Assembly (NCBI GenBank): GCA_033765305.1
Contig: JANRID010000016.1
Location: 242,930-306,929, forward strand
DNA from: RDXT01 sp033765305
Lineage (GTDB): Bacteria; Bacteroidota; Bacteroidia; J057
Direction: 5' to 3'
DNA: 64,000 bases
The notes under the pieces are model-generated. The model searched no databases. It was not told the origin of the DNA and saw nothing but the letters and a program-made list of their open reading frames with translations. The position numbers and the translations under genes are program-made. This document shows positions 24,649 to 33,864 of the stretch, one piece after another. Every line of letters begins with the position of its first letter. Position 1 is the stretch's first letter.

Positions 24649-26619
24649 TCAGCCCCAGACCAGATAGGCCAGCACCAGGACTACGCCGGCGGCAAGAATC
24701 ATGACATAGTTGGTCACCAGGCCCGACTGCAGGCGGCGGAAGACCTCGCCGATCCCTGAGACAGCCGCTGCGGTGCCTTCCACCACGCCGTCCACGACCT
24801 GCCGGTCGAACACCGCCAGCACGCGGGTCCCGATCCAGCTGAAAGGCCGCACGATGAGGGCATCGTAGGCTTCGTCGAAGTAGAATTTCTGGCGCATGGT
24901 CTCATAGAGCCGTCCGAAGAAGCCCTGCACCTTTGCATCGCCAGCCAGGTCGTGCTTGCGGTAGAAGGTATAGGTAAACCACATCGTGCCGATCGAAACG
25001 GCGAAAGCCAGGGCCAGCAGCACGTATTCGAATGCGGCGTGCTCGTGCATGACCTCCTCCAGCGGGCGGTTGATGATCGTGCCGCTGAACCATACGTGGT
25101 TCAGCCAGTGGTATTCGCCGTGCCCGATCAGGTAGGGCAGGCCAATGTAGCCGCCTGCGATGGCCAGAACGGCCAGAATCCAGAGCGGAACGGTCATCAC
25201 CGGCTTGCTTTCCTCGATATGCGCCGAGGATTTGAAGCGTTCCTTCCCGTTGAAGACCAGATACGAGAGGCGCGTCATGTAAAAGGCCGTCAGTACGGCG
25301 GTGACCAGCCCCACCGCCCATACCGCAAAGTAGAGCGGCTGCCCGAAGCCGTTGAAGAAGAGGCTGGCGAGAATTTCGTCCTTGGAGAAAAAGCCGGCCA
25401 GACCCGGGACGCCTGCGATGGCGAGGGTCGAGATCCAGAAGGTCGTACGGGTGGAAAACATGTGCTTGCCCAGGCCGCCCATGGTGCGGATATCCTGCGG
25501 GTCTTCGGCGGCGTGGCCGTGCTCCATCGCATGAATCACCGAGCCGGACCCCAGGAAGAGGCAGGCTTTGAAGAAGGCATGGGTCAGCACGTGGAAAATG
25601 GCCGTCGTAAAGGCGCCAGCTCCCAGGGCCATGAACATGAAGCCCAGCTGGGAGACAGTGGAATAGGCCAGCACTTTTTTAATGTCGTTCTGCGCGATGG
25701 CCGTCAGGGCGGCGATGATGGCAGTCAGCGCAGCCACCACCACCACGATCAGCATGACCTCCGGCGAAGCCAGATAGGCATCGTGCATGCGGGCGATGAG
25801 GTACACGCCTGCGGTCACCATCGTAGCGGCGTGGATGAGGGCCGATACCGGGGTGGGGCCCGCCATCGCATCCGGCAGCCAGACGAACAGCGGAATCTGA
25901 GCCGATTTGCCCGTTGCCGCAATAAAGACCAGCAGCGTGAGCCAAAAGAGGCGGTCGCCGAACATCTCCGTCAGGGCACCGGCCTCGCCTGCGCCTCGGA
26001 TCTGGCTCTGAATCTCCGCAAAGTCCAGCGTTCCGAAGGTGAAATACGCCAGAAAAATCGCCAGCAGCATCGCAAAGTCGCCGATCCGGTTGGCAATGAA
26101 GGCCTTCTGGGCGGCGCCCGCTTTCTCCATGTCCTGATACCAGAACCCGATCAGCAGGTAGGAGCAGAGGCCCACGCCTTCCCAGCCGAGGAACATCACC
26201 AGCAGGTTGTCGCCCAGGATGAGGTTGTTCATCGCAAAGATGAACAGGTTGAGGTAGGCGAAGTATTTGTAATATCCGCTGTCCCCGTGCATATAGCCGA
26301 TGGAATAGACGTGGATCAGCGAGCCGACCCCGGTCACGATCAGGCCCATGAGCAGCGAAAGCGGATCGAGCAGGTAGCTGAATTCGATCTGCAGGTTGCC
26401 GGCGGCGATCCAGGAAAAGGCGGAGAAGCGGATAGCTTCGCCCTGATACCCGAAAAACGCGCTCAGCAGCAGCGCGAAAGGGACTGCGATGCTGGCCGTG
26501 GCGATCAGGCCGATCAGCGTTTCCTGCTTGCGGTATGCAGGCCAGAGCAGGCCTGCCAGCCCATTGATCGCGGCGCCTGCCAGCGGCAGGAATACGATCA
26601 GCGTATTCAGACTCACCAT
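24649..26619 (-). CDS. nuoL: NADH-quinone oxidoreductase subunit L
   Basis: 656 residues, normal NuoL length, with about 16 membrane helices of the antiporter-like family that pumps protons in complex I. Conserved segments include SLLMGLIVTGVGSLIHVYS, FLGWEGVGLCSYLLIGFW and KSAQIPLFVWLPDAMAGPTPVSALIHAATMV, carrying the key Lys/Glu residues. The start overlaps nuoK by seven bases. No nuoM or nuoN follows: the next gene on this strand is the small membrane protein at 24043. Confidence 0.96.
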   Translation of the reverse strand: MVSLNTLIVFLPLAGAAINGLAGLLWPAYRKQETLIGLIATASIAVPFALLLSAFFGYQGEAIRFSAFSWIAAGNLQIEFSYLLDPLSLLMGLIVTGVGSLIHVYSIGYMHGDSGYYKYFAYLNLFIFAMNNLILGDNLLVMFLGWEGVGLCSYLLIGFWYQDMEKAGAAQKAFIANRIGDFAMLLAIFLAYFTFGTLDFAEIQSQIRGAGEAGALTEMFGDRLFWLTLLVFIAATGKSAQIPLFVWLPDAMAGPTPVSALIHAATMVTAGVYLIARMHDAYLASPEVMLIVVVVAALTAIIAALTAIAQNDIKKVLAYSTVSQLGFMFMALGAGAFTTAIFHVLTHAFFKACLFLGSGSVIHAMEHGHAAEDPQDIRTMGGLGKHMFSTRTTFWISTLAIAGVPGLAGFFSKDEILASLFFNGFGQPLYFAVWAVGLVTAVLTAFYMTRLSYLVFNGKERFKSSAHIEESKPVMTVPLWILAVLAIAGGYIGLPYLIGHGEYHWLNHVWFSGTIINRPLEEVMHEHAAFEYVLLALAFAVSIGTMWFTYTFYRKHDLAGDAKVQGFFGRLYETMRQKFYFDEAYDALIVRPFSWIGTRVLAVFDRQVVDGVVEGTAAAVSGIGEVFRRLQSGLVTNYVMILAAGVVLVLAYLVWG

Positions 26620-26927
26620 TTGAAGATGTTCAGGTGGTTGATGTCGACGTCCAGTTTATTGCGGAAGATCGCCAGCACGATGGAGAGGCCCACCACGGCT
26701 TCGGCTGCGGCCACACACATCACGAAAAATACCAGCATGGAGCCGGCCGGGTCGTTGTGCATGCGGGAGAAGGTCACCAGCGAGAGATTCACGGCGTTGA
26801 GCATCAGCTCGATGCACATGAAGACCACGATCGCGTTGCGGCGGGTCATCACGCCGATGGCGCCCAGCGCGAAGAGCACCGCGCTCACCGCCAGGTAGGA
26901 GTAGATATGGGGGGTCAGGAAATCCAT
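26613..26927 (-). CDS. nuoK: NADH-quinone oxidoreductase subunit K
   Basis: 104 residues with three membrane helices, the usual NuoK size. Glutamates in the second and third helices (CIELMLNAVNL and AEAVVGLSIVLAIFR) are conserved proton-path residues. It sits between nuoJ (36 bases upstream) and nuoL (7-base overlap). Confidence 0.96.
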   Translation of the reverse strand: MDFLTPHIYSYLAVSAVLFALGAIGVMTRRNAIVVFMCIELMLNAVNLSLVTFSRMHNDPAGSMLVFFVMCVAAAEAVVGLSIVLAIFRNKLDVDINHLNIFKW

Positions 26928-26963
26928 GCTGCGTGCTCAGGTGAAAACGGCGGCCAGTGCGGA

Positions 26964-27473
26964 TCAGGAATGGTAGGTATGCTTGCGGGCGACCATGATC
27001 GCGCCGACCAGGGCGGCGATCAGCACCACAGAGATCATCTCGAAGGGGAACAGATACTCGGTCATCAGGGCGCGCCCGATGGCCTCCACCTTTCCGTAGG
27101 TGAAGTCCGGTGCAAGCCGGTACTGCTCGGGATTGGCGAAGGTGCGGAAAACGACCGCCATCTCCGCGATGAAGGCCACGCCCAGGATCAGCGCCACGCC
27201 CCGCCGCGCATCGAAACGCAGCTCCATCTCTTCGTTTTTCAGGTTCAGCAGCATGATCACGAAGAGAAACAGCACCATGATGGCCCCGGCGTAGACCATG
27301 ATCTGAATCACAGCCAGAAACTCCGCCTGGAGAGACAGATACAGCGCCGCGATGCTGAAGAAGTTGATGATCAGGGACAGCGCGGCATACACCGGATTGC
27401 GGTTGAAGACCAGCCCGATGGCCCCGGCGATGGCCAGGATGGAAAACAGCCAGAACAGGATCGTCGAGATCAT
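26964..27473 (-). CDS. nuoJ: NADH-quinone oxidoreductase subunit J
   Basis: 169 residues, five membrane helices, with the family segment VYAGAIMVLFLFVIMLLN. The ATG at 27473 gives the normal N-terminus; the open frame continues another 54 codons upstream but crosses the promoter region. It is the first gene of a three-gene block J-K-L; subunits A-I do not precede it, since the upstream gene is a divergent reductase. Confidence 0.95.
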   Translation of the reverse strand: MISTILFWLFSILAIAGAIGLVFNRNPVYAALSLIINFFSIAALYLSLQAEFLAVIQIMVYAGAIMVLFLFVIMLLNLKNEEMELRFDARRGVALILGVAFIAEMAVVFRTFANPEQYRLAPDFTYGKVEAIGRALMTEYLFPFEMISVVLIAALVGAIMVARKHTYHS

Positions 27474-27532
27474 ACCGGGAGGATTAAAAACCGGGGAATT
27501 CCGTAAGGCGGCCCGGCATTTCATTAACCGGC

Positions 27533-27540
27533 CAAAGATG
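27533..27540 (-). promoter_or_regulatory. Candidate -7 box for nuoJKL
   Basis: The minus strand reads CATCTTTG, one mismatch from TAnnTTTG, about 60 bases before the nuoJ ATG. If used, it shows that nuoJKL is an independent operon. Confidence 0.35.
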
Positions 27541-27640
27541 GGGATTTTTCTGAAAAAAACCATCCGGCAACGCAGCTGCGTATGCATCTGAACCAGGCTT
27601 TCCGCAGCATACAGCCGCCCCGCCGTCTGCGGCATTCCGC

Positions 27641-27648
27641 TATCTTTG
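27641..27648 (+). promoter_or_regulatory. -7 box of the YpdA-like reductase gene
   Basis: TATCTTTG followed by CGG, an exact TAnnTTTG match, 25 bases before the ATG at 27674. No clear -33 element. Confidence 0.6.
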
Positions 27649-27673
27649 CGGCATACGCTTCAGCCATTGTCCC

Positions 27674-28663
27674 ATGCCCGCAACACCTCCTTTCTCCGCT
27701 CCCCTCGATGTCCTGATTATCGGCGGCGGGCCCATCGGCCTTGCCTGCGGCATCGAAGCCGTCAAACAGGGCCTCAGCGTCCTGATCGTCGAAAAAGGCT
27801 GCCTGGTCAATTCCATTTACCGCTACCCGGCCAATATGACCTTTTTCTCCACCTCCGAGCGCATCGAGATCGGGGGCGCGCCTTTCGTTTCCCACGGCCC
27901 CCGGCCTACCCGCCGCGAAGCGCTCGAATACTACCGCCGGGTCAAGACCCTCTGGAACCTGCCGGTGCATACCTATGAAGAAGTGACCGATGTCCTCGAC
28001 GCGCCGGACGGCTTCCGGGTGCAGACCAGCAAGGGCGAGTACCTCGCCCGGTTTGTGGTGGTGGCCACCGGCTTTTTCGGCCAGCCCAACCCCCTCGGCG
28101 TGCCGGGCGAGGACCTGCCCAAGGTGCGCCATTACTACGACGAGCCCTATCCCTACGCCGATCAGCGGGTGATCGTGGTGGGGGCCGCCAATTCAGCCGT
28201 GGATGTGGCCCTGGAGGTCTGGCGCAAGGGCGCGGAGGTCACCCTGGTGGTGCGGGGCGAAAGCATCAATCCCCGCGTGAAATACTGGATCCGGCCCGAC
28301 ATCGAAAACCGCATCCAGGAGGGCAGCATCAAAGCCTGGTTCAACAGCCAGATCATGGCGATCCGGCCGGAGGAGGTGGACCTGATCACCCCGGAAGGCC
28401 TGCTGACCCTGCCCAATGACTTTGTGCTGGCCATGACCGGCTACCGGCCTGATTTCGGCTTCCTGGCCCGCATCGGGCTGCTGCTTGCCGAAGGGCCCGG
28501 CTGCCTGCCCTGGCGCGACGAGCGCAGCTTCGAGAGCAATCGGCCTGGGGTCTTCCTGGCCGGCACCGTCTGCGGCGGCATGCTCACCAGCAAGTGGTTC
28601 ATCGAAAACTCCATCGGGCACGCGGCTACGGTCATGGCCGAAATCGCCGCCCGCCGCGCCTGA
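27674..28663 (+). CDS. YpdA-like bacillithiol disulfide reductase
   Basis: 329 residues, FAD/NAD(P)-binding fold. The FAD motif is IIGGGPIGLACGIEA near residue 15, and the NADPH motif VVGAANSAVDVALE is near 171. Overall sequence (for example YRYPANMTFFSTSERIEIGG and the C-terminal GVFLAGTVCGGMLTSKWFIENS) matches the YpdA family, which uses NADPH to reduce bacillithiol disulfide. No thioredoxin-type CxxC is present, as expected. It is transcribed from its own promoter and divergent from nuoJKL. Bacillithiol synthesis genes are not in the window. Confidence 0.85.
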   Translation: MPATPPFSAPLDVLIIGGGPIGLACGIEAVKQGLSVLIVEKGCLVNSIYRYPANMTFFSTSERIEIGGAPFVSHGPRPTRREALEYYRRVKTLWNLPVHTYEEVTDVLDAPDGFRVQTSKGEYLARFVVVATGFFGQPNPLGVPGEDLPKVRHYYDEPYPYADQRVIVVGAANSAVDVALEVWRKGAEVTLVVRGESINPRVKYWIRPDIENRIQEGSIKAWFNSQIMAIRPEEVDLITPEGLLTLPNDFVLAMTGYRPDFGFLARIGLLLAEGPGCLPWRDERSFESNRPGVFLAGTVCGGMLTSKWFIENSIGHAATVMAEIAARRA

Positions 28664-28678
28664 CCGTCCGGCATCCCG

Positions 28679-28713
28679 AAAAAAAAAAGCAGCCCTCCTT
28701 GCGGATGGGCTGC
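28679..28713 (-). terminator. Intrinsic terminator of the Oar-like receptor gene
   Basis: A stem of about 10 base pairs with one bulge (outer arms 28689-28695 and 28707-28713) is followed on the minus strand by a run of ten T residues. It begins about 40 bases past the receptor stop codon. Confidence 0.88.
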
Positions 28714-28752
28714 CTCTTACTCGCGAACTAATGTATCGTCAGCTCGGCTGGC

Positions 28753-31700
28753 TCAGTTGAAGATGTAGCGGAGGCTGAGCTGCACCTGCCACACGTCGGC
28801 CAGGCCGTTGGTATAGCGGAGGTTCCGGGTCAGCAGCGGAGAGCCCGTGCCGCCGCCTTGTACGAAGCGGTACTGGGGCACACCCTGTGCATTGACGCCG
28901 CGCGGGTTCAGGATCCGGCTGTTGGCTACGGCCTGGCCTACGCCCCAGTCGCTGTTGAGCAGGTTGCCGATGTTCAGCACGTCGCCGCGCACCTGGATGG
29001 TGTTGCGCTTGCCGCCGATCATCACATAGAAGTCCTGCGCCACGCTGAAGTCGATGCGGTTCACCCAGGGAAGCAGGTAGCCGTTGCGCTCGGCATACTG
29101 GCCGCGGCGGGTGCTCAGGTAGGGGTGCGCGTCGATGAAGGCGTCGAAGGCTTCAGCCTGCTGCTGGGCGGTGAAGGTCACCTGGCCGGAGCTGTATTCC
29201 TGGAACACCAGGTCGGAAGCATTTTCCGGGACGAAGATCAGGTCGTTGGCGTTGTGGCTGTCGCCGTTCATGTCGCCGGTGTAGGTATAGCTCACCCGGC
29301 CCTGGGTGCGGCCTTCGTAGAAGAGCGAGATCTGGGTGGCGCCGCCTGCGCTGCCGCCGTATTCGAGGCGGTAGGCCAGGGCACCGATCACGCGGTGGCG
29401 CTGATCGTCGTTGGAGAAGGCCAGTTCGGGCCTGTTCGGATCAAACACAATCGGGTTGCCGTTGAACGAGCCTGCAGCGATGGAGCCTGCGTTGGTGATG
29501 TTCTTCGCCTCGCTGAAGTTGTAGGCAGCCTTGGCGTAGAGGCCGTTCTTGAAGGGGCGCTCCAGCTGGAAGGTCAGCGAGTAGGCATAGCCCTGGTTGG
29601 TGTTCTGCAGCACGATGGCGTTCACCACGGAGGAGTTGATCCGGTTCGTCAGGTAGCGCGGGCGGTTGTCCGGGCCGTTGAAGGTGGTGTCCGTAGCGGG
29701 CAGGTTGGCGTTGGTGTAGTACACGCCGTTCACATCGCGGCTCAGGATGCCTTCGACCGTAGCGACGAAGCCGCCGGGCAGCTTCTGCTCGATGGCGAGG
29801 TTGGAGCGCCATACCTGCGGGAAGCGGAAGCGCTCGCTGGTGAGGGCCAGCTCATAGGAAGAGGGCAGGGTCGGCGTAGCCGGCACGTGGGCAGCGATGT
29901 TCGGGTCGAAGGGGAAACGGCGGGTGCCTGCGTTGTCCACCTGGGTAAAGCCCGTCAGCACGCCGTTGTTGCCGATCTGGTTGGAAATCCACACGAAGGC
30001 CGGACGGCCGGTGAAGATGCCGGTACCGCCGCGTACACGGGTAGAGCCGTCGGCGGTCACGTTCCAGCTGAAGCCGATCCGGGGCGAAACGAGCAGCTGC
30101 GGGTTGGGCAGCTTCGCGGTGGAGTATTTCACCGGCTCGTCGTTCTGGTCCAGGAAGGTCATGTCTTCCACGGCGGTGTTGAGGTAGCCCGTCTTGTCGA
30201 ACACCGGCACATCGATCCGCACGCCGGCGGTGATGTTCAGGTTGTTGTTGACGGCCCACTCATCCTGCGCGTACAGGCCCATGTAGGTCACGCGGCTCGG
30301 CTGCACCGGCTCGGCGCCGCCTTCGAGGGCAGAGTAGCGGAGCTGGAAGCGGGAGTAGGTGACGCTCGTGGTGTCCCGGGTGGGGTTGGACAGGTAGCCG
30401 TTGGCGTCGGCGTAGAAGTCGGCCAGCGAGTTGTACACGTACACGCTCTGGGAGCCGGGGAAGAACACGTTCTCGAAGGCCAGGCGCTCCAGGTTGAAGC
30501 CGGCCGTGATCTTGTGGGAGCCTACGTAGAGCGTCGCGTTGTCCTGAATCTGGAAGGTGCTGTAGTTCAGGCGGTTGCTAGGCGTGAAGGGCTCGTAGCC
30601 GAAGCTGATGTAGGTATCGCCCTGCTCGCGGATTTCCACCAGCGGGAAGTTGGGCACCGTGCTGTTGGGCGTATCGTCGAAGTCGCCGCGGTCTTCCTTC
30701 TGGAAGGTATAGCCGATGATCAGGTTGTTGGAGAAGCGGCCCAGGTTCGTATTCCACTCACCGATGACCGAGTTGATGTCCTCGTTGATGGTGTAGTTGG
30801 AATTGCGGTAGCTGAACGCGTTCAGGCTGGGCTGGCGGTTGCCGAAGCCGAGCGAGGAGCTGTTGCTGATCAGCACATCCTGGTCGGAGTCCAGGTAGGT
30901 ATAGCGCAGGCTGATCTTGTTCTTCTCGTCGACGTTGTAGTCCAGGCGGGCGAGGAACTTGTCGGCCTTGGTGCCGAGGTTGTAGCCTTCGTAGTCGCCG
31001 GTCTCGTAGTCGAAGTTGTCGCGCAGGAAGTTGCGCAGGTTGTCCAGATCGGTGCGGGTCACGCGGGACTCGTTGCCGTCGAGCGTGCCGTCGCCGTTGC
31101 TGGGCACCCAGGTGGTAGCCGGAGCGGAGCGGCGCTCCACTTCCCCGCTGACGAAGAAGAACAGCTTGTCCTTGATGATGGGGCCGCCTACGCGCAGGCC
31201 GCTCTGGTAATAGGAGAAATCACCTTTGGGCACCAGCACGCCGCGTGCGGAGTCGCCCTGGAAGGATTCGTTGCGGAAGAGGTGGTACACCGAAGCGGAG
31301 ATCTCGTTGGTGCCGGAGCGGGTCACGGCATTGATGCCGGCGCCCACGAAGCCAGCCTGGCGCACGTCGAAGGGGGAGAGGTTCACCTGCACTTCTTCGA
31401 TGGCGTCGAGGGAGATCGGAGATACGCCGGTACGGTCGCCGGGCTGGCCGCCGAGGCCGAAGCTGTTGTTGAACAGCGAGCCGTCCACCGTGATGTTGTT
31501 CAGACGGTTGTCCTGGCCGCCGAAGGAGGTGCCGTTGGACTGTGCCGTCAGACGGGTGAAGTCGCTGAGCCGGCGGCTCAGGGTTGGCATGGTGTTGATC
31601 ACCTCGGTGCTGATGTTGGTCGCAGCCCCGTCGCGCACTTCGTTGCGGGTCGCCGTGATGAGCACCTCGTCCGAGGTCACATCTTCTTCGGCCAGCAGCA

Positions 31701-32022
31701 GGTTGAGCTGGAAGTTCTGGCCCAGCGTCAGGGAGATGTTCTGTTCTTCCGTGGTCTTGTAGCCGATGTAGGTAACCGCCACGGAGTAGGGGCCGCCGAT
31801 GCGTACGCCCGGCAGGTTGTAGCGTCCGTCTTCACGGGTGGTGGTTCCGTAGCGGGAACCGGAGGGCTGGTGCGTTGCCACGACCGTCGCGCCCACGAGC
31901 GGCTGCCCGTTCGCATCGGTCACCCGGCCAAAGAAGGAGGCCGTAGTCACCTGGGCAAACGCAGCCTGTGCCGCAAACGCCAGCATCAGCGCCGCAGCAA
32001 TGCGTCGTACTAGTTGGTTCAT
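28753..32022 (-). CDS. Oar-like TonB-dependent receptor with carboxypeptidase-regulatory domain
   Basis: 1089 residues. A signal peptide ends AQAAFAQ; a CarboxypepD_reg-like domain follows (SFFGRVTDANGQPLVGATV to GYKTTEEQNISL), then a plug domain (LNNITVDGSLFNNSFGLGG) and a large barrel. VTRSGTNEISASVYHLFRNE is typical of Oar-type receptors. Such proteins move large substrates, peptides or signals across the outer membrane. ATG 32022 matches the signal peptide; the open frame upstream is leader sequence. Codon usage is strongly biased, hinting at high expression. It is monocistronic, with its own terminator. Confidence 0.92.
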   Translation of the reverse strand: MNQLVRRIAAALMLAFAAQAAFAQVTTASFFGRVTDANGQPLVGATVVATHQPSGSRYGTTTREDGRYNLPGVRIGGPYSVAVTYIGYKTTEEQNISLTLGQNFQLNLLLAEEDVTSDEVLITATRNEVRDGAATNISTEVINTMPTLSRRLSDFTRLTAQSNGTSFGGQDNRLNNITVDGSLFNNSFGLGGQPGDRTGVSPISLDAIEEVQVNLSPFDVRQAGFVGAGINAVTRSGTNEISASVYHLFRNESFQGDSARGVLVPKGDFSYYQSGLRVGGPIIKDKLFFFVSGEVERRSAPATTWVPSNGDGTLDGNESRVTRTDLDNLRNFLRDNFDYETGDYEGYNLGTKADKFLARLDYNVDEKNKISLRYTYLDSDQDVLISNSSSLGFGNRQPSLNAFSYRNSNYTINEDINSVIGEWNTNLGRFSNNLIIGYTFQKEDRGDFDDTPNSTVPNFPLVEIREQGDTYISFGYEPFTPSNRLNYSTFQIQDNATLYVGSHKITAGFNLERLAFENVFFPGSQSVYVYNSLADFYADANGYLSNPTRDTTSVTYSRFQLRYSALEGGAEPVQPSRVTYMGLYAQDEWAVNNNLNITAGVRIDVPVFDKTGYLNTAVEDMTFLDQNDEPVKYSTAKLPNPQLLVSPRIGFSWNVTADGSTRVRGGTGIFTGRPAFVWISNQIGNNGVLTGFTQVDNAGTRRFPFDPNIAAHVPATPTLPSSYELALTSERFRFPQVWRSNLAIEQKLPGGFVATVEGILSRDVNGVYYTNANLPATDTTFNGPDNRPRYLTNRINSSVVNAIVLQNTNQGYAYSLTFQLERPFKNGLYAKAAYNFSEAKNITNAGSIAAGSFNGNPIVFDPNRPELAFSNDDQRHRVIGALAYRLEYGGSAGGATQISLFYEGRTQGRVSYTYTGDMNGDSHNANDLIFVPENASDLVFQEYSSGQVTFTAQQQAEAFDAFIDAHPYLSTRRGQYAERNGYLLPWVNRIDFSVAQDFYVMIGGKRNTIQVRGDVLNIGNLLNSDWGVGQAVANSRILNPRGVNAQGVPQYRFVQGGGTGSPLLTRNLRYTNGLADVWQVQLSLRYIFN

Positions 32023-32341
32023 ACGTAAGTTGGTAATTGTTGATTGCAAGGGCTTAGCCATACATTCAGGCGTATTCCCCGGCCTTTCCCCGTCGATGGG
32101 TCCACGCCATTGGGAAACCGCACGCAAGTAAGGCAGCAAATGTTAAGGTATCATTAATTCTGCGGGATCCGGTATTGATACGCTCTTAATATTGAGCCGC
32201 CTCCGTGCCTTGCTATTGGGATTATATCAATATATCTGGATATTCATTGCGTTTTATGCAAAAACCGGGCGCAAGGCCCGGCTTATCGCCCCGATCCGGG
32301 ATATTCCGGATCTTCAAAACGTCCTCCTGCCGCAGCGTCCC
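32023..32341 (-). terminator. Intergenic region: terminator of pepP-like gene and leader of the Oar-like receptor
   Basis: No gene was found in these 319 bases. The stem 32265-32270/32276-32281 with a following run of T on the minus strand is an intrinsic terminator for the aminopeptidase gene; a second 7-base-pair hairpin at 32293-32312 lies just before it. The rest (32023-32258) is AT-richer leader of the receptor gene, with a weak -7-like AACATTTG on the minus strand near 32138-32145. Confidence 0.65.
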
Positions 32342-33730
32342 TCAGGATTGCCGCAGTTCCGAGATTTCTTCCGCTGTTTTGGGTATGCCCGGCCCCAGCA
32401 CCTGAGCGCCTTCCGACGTGATCAGGCAGTTGTCCTCGATCCGGATGCCCCCGAAATCTTTGTATGCCTCCGCCCGGTCATAGTCGATAAACTCCCGGAA
32501 CTTCCCGGCTGCCCGCCATTGGTCGATCAGCGCCGGAATGAAATACAGCCCCGGCTCCACCGTCAGCACAAAGCCCGGCTCCAGCTTCCGCGCCAGCCGC
32601 AGATAGTTCAGGCCAAACTGGCTGCTGCGCTCGATGTCCGGCGTGTAGCCCACGTGCTGCTCGCCCAGATCTTCCATATCGTGCACATCCAGCCCCAGCA
32701 TATGCCCCAGCCCGTGCACGAAAAACAGCGCATGCGCCCCGGCTTCCATGGCATCCTCGGCGTTGCCGCGCATCAGCCCGATCTGGATCAGGTGCTCCGT
32801 CATGCGCTGCGCCGCCATCCGGTGCAGGTCCAGGTAGCGCACCCCCGGGCGCAGCGCGCCGATGACCGCCAGCTGCGCATCCAGCACGGCGTCGTAGATC
32901 TCCCGCTGCTTGGTGGTGAATACCGGATCGACCGGGAAGGTGCGGGTAATGTCCCCGGCATAATGCATCGGCGACTCGGCGCCGGCATCCACCAGCATCA
33001 GCCCGCCGTGCTCCAGGCGGTTGCGGTGGTAGGGGTTGTGCAGAATCTCGCCGCGCACCGAGGCAATGATGCCGTAGGCCAGCTGGCTGCCGGCAGCCAG
33101 CGCCTCCGCATGGATGTTGGCCATCACCTCCGATTCAATCATGCCCGGGCGGGCCGTCAGCATCGCGGCCCGGTGCATCCGCGCGGTGATCTCCAGCGCA
33201 TGCCCGATCTCAGCCACTTCCTCCTCCGACTTGTAGAGCCGCTGCGCAATGACCGCCATCACCAGCTCCCTGGAGGCCCGCTGCCGCAGCTCGCCCAGCG
33301 CCAGCCCCAGCACATGCGAGAGCTTGATGGCGTTTGCGGCCCGGTACGGCGGCAGAAAATGCACCGTGCGGCCCGCCAGCAGCGCCTGCTCGATGGCCGC
33401 TTCGAGCGCGGCCGCAGGCTGGATATGCTGGATGCCCGACCGGTGGGCCAGATCCGCCAGCCGGGGCACCGGCCCCGACCATACCACGTCTTCTACGGTT
33501 ACCTCGTCGCCGTACAGATAGGTTTCCCCGCTGTCGGCGTCGAGCAGCGCAACAGCGCCGGGCACATCCAGCCCCAGGAAATAGAGGAAGGTGCTGTCCT
33601 GGCGGAAGGGATACACATTGCCCGCGTAATTGATCGGGGCCTCTTTGTTGCCCATCAGCAGGATCATGCCGGAGCCCACATCTGCGCAAAGACGTCGGCG
33701 GCGTTCAAGGTACGTAGCGGCAGTAAACAT
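32342..33730 (-). CDS. Xaa-Pro aminopeptidase (M24B)
   Basis: 462 residues, comparable to PepP. An aminopeptidase P N-terminal domain is followed by the pita-bread catalytic domain. The metal ligands are visible in order: D in VDAGAE, D in GDITRT, H in HGLGHMLGLDVHD, E in TVEPGLYF and E in RIEDNCLI. It removes N-terminal residues preceding proline from peptides. It has no signal peptide, so it acts in the cytoplasm. Confidence 0.93.
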   Translation of the reverse strand: MFTAATYLERRRRLCADVGSGMILLMGNKEAPINYAGNVYPFRQDSTFLYFLGLDVPGAVALLDADSGETYLYGDEVTVEDVVWSGPVPRLADLAHRSGIQHIQPAAALEAAIEQALLAGRTVHFLPPYRAANAIKLSHVLGLALGELRQRASRELVMAVIAQRLYKSEEEVAEIGHALEITARMHRAAMLTARPGMIESEVMANIHAEALAAGSQLAYGIIASVRGEILHNPYHRNRLEHGGLMLVDAGAESPMHYAGDITRTFPVDPVFTTKQREIYDAVLDAQLAVIGALRPGVRYLDLHRMAAQRMTEHLIQIGLMRGNAEDAMEAGAHALFFVHGLGHMLGLDVHDMEDLGEQHVGYTPDIERSSQFGLNYLRLARKLEPGFVLTVEPGLYFIPALIDQWRAAGKFREFIDYDRAEAYKDFGGIRIEDNCLITSEGAQVLGPGIPKTAEEISELRQS

Positions 33731-33864
33731 AGTCGGGTATCTGAGGCGGTCAAATTACAAAAGGTTCGCATCCCCGCACGCAAGGCGCGCAAAAATTGCG
33801 GACGGTGCCGGGGGTTGCCCGGCTGGGCGGGAATTGCGTTCTTGCCGCCCTGTACCGCGATGCC

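Noticed and set aside
28858..32013. A 1051-codon open frame on the plus strand opposite the Oar-like receptor
   Set aside because: It is the antisense shadow of a highly biased GC-rich gene; the translation lacks domains and is dominated by Val, Gly, Ala and His.
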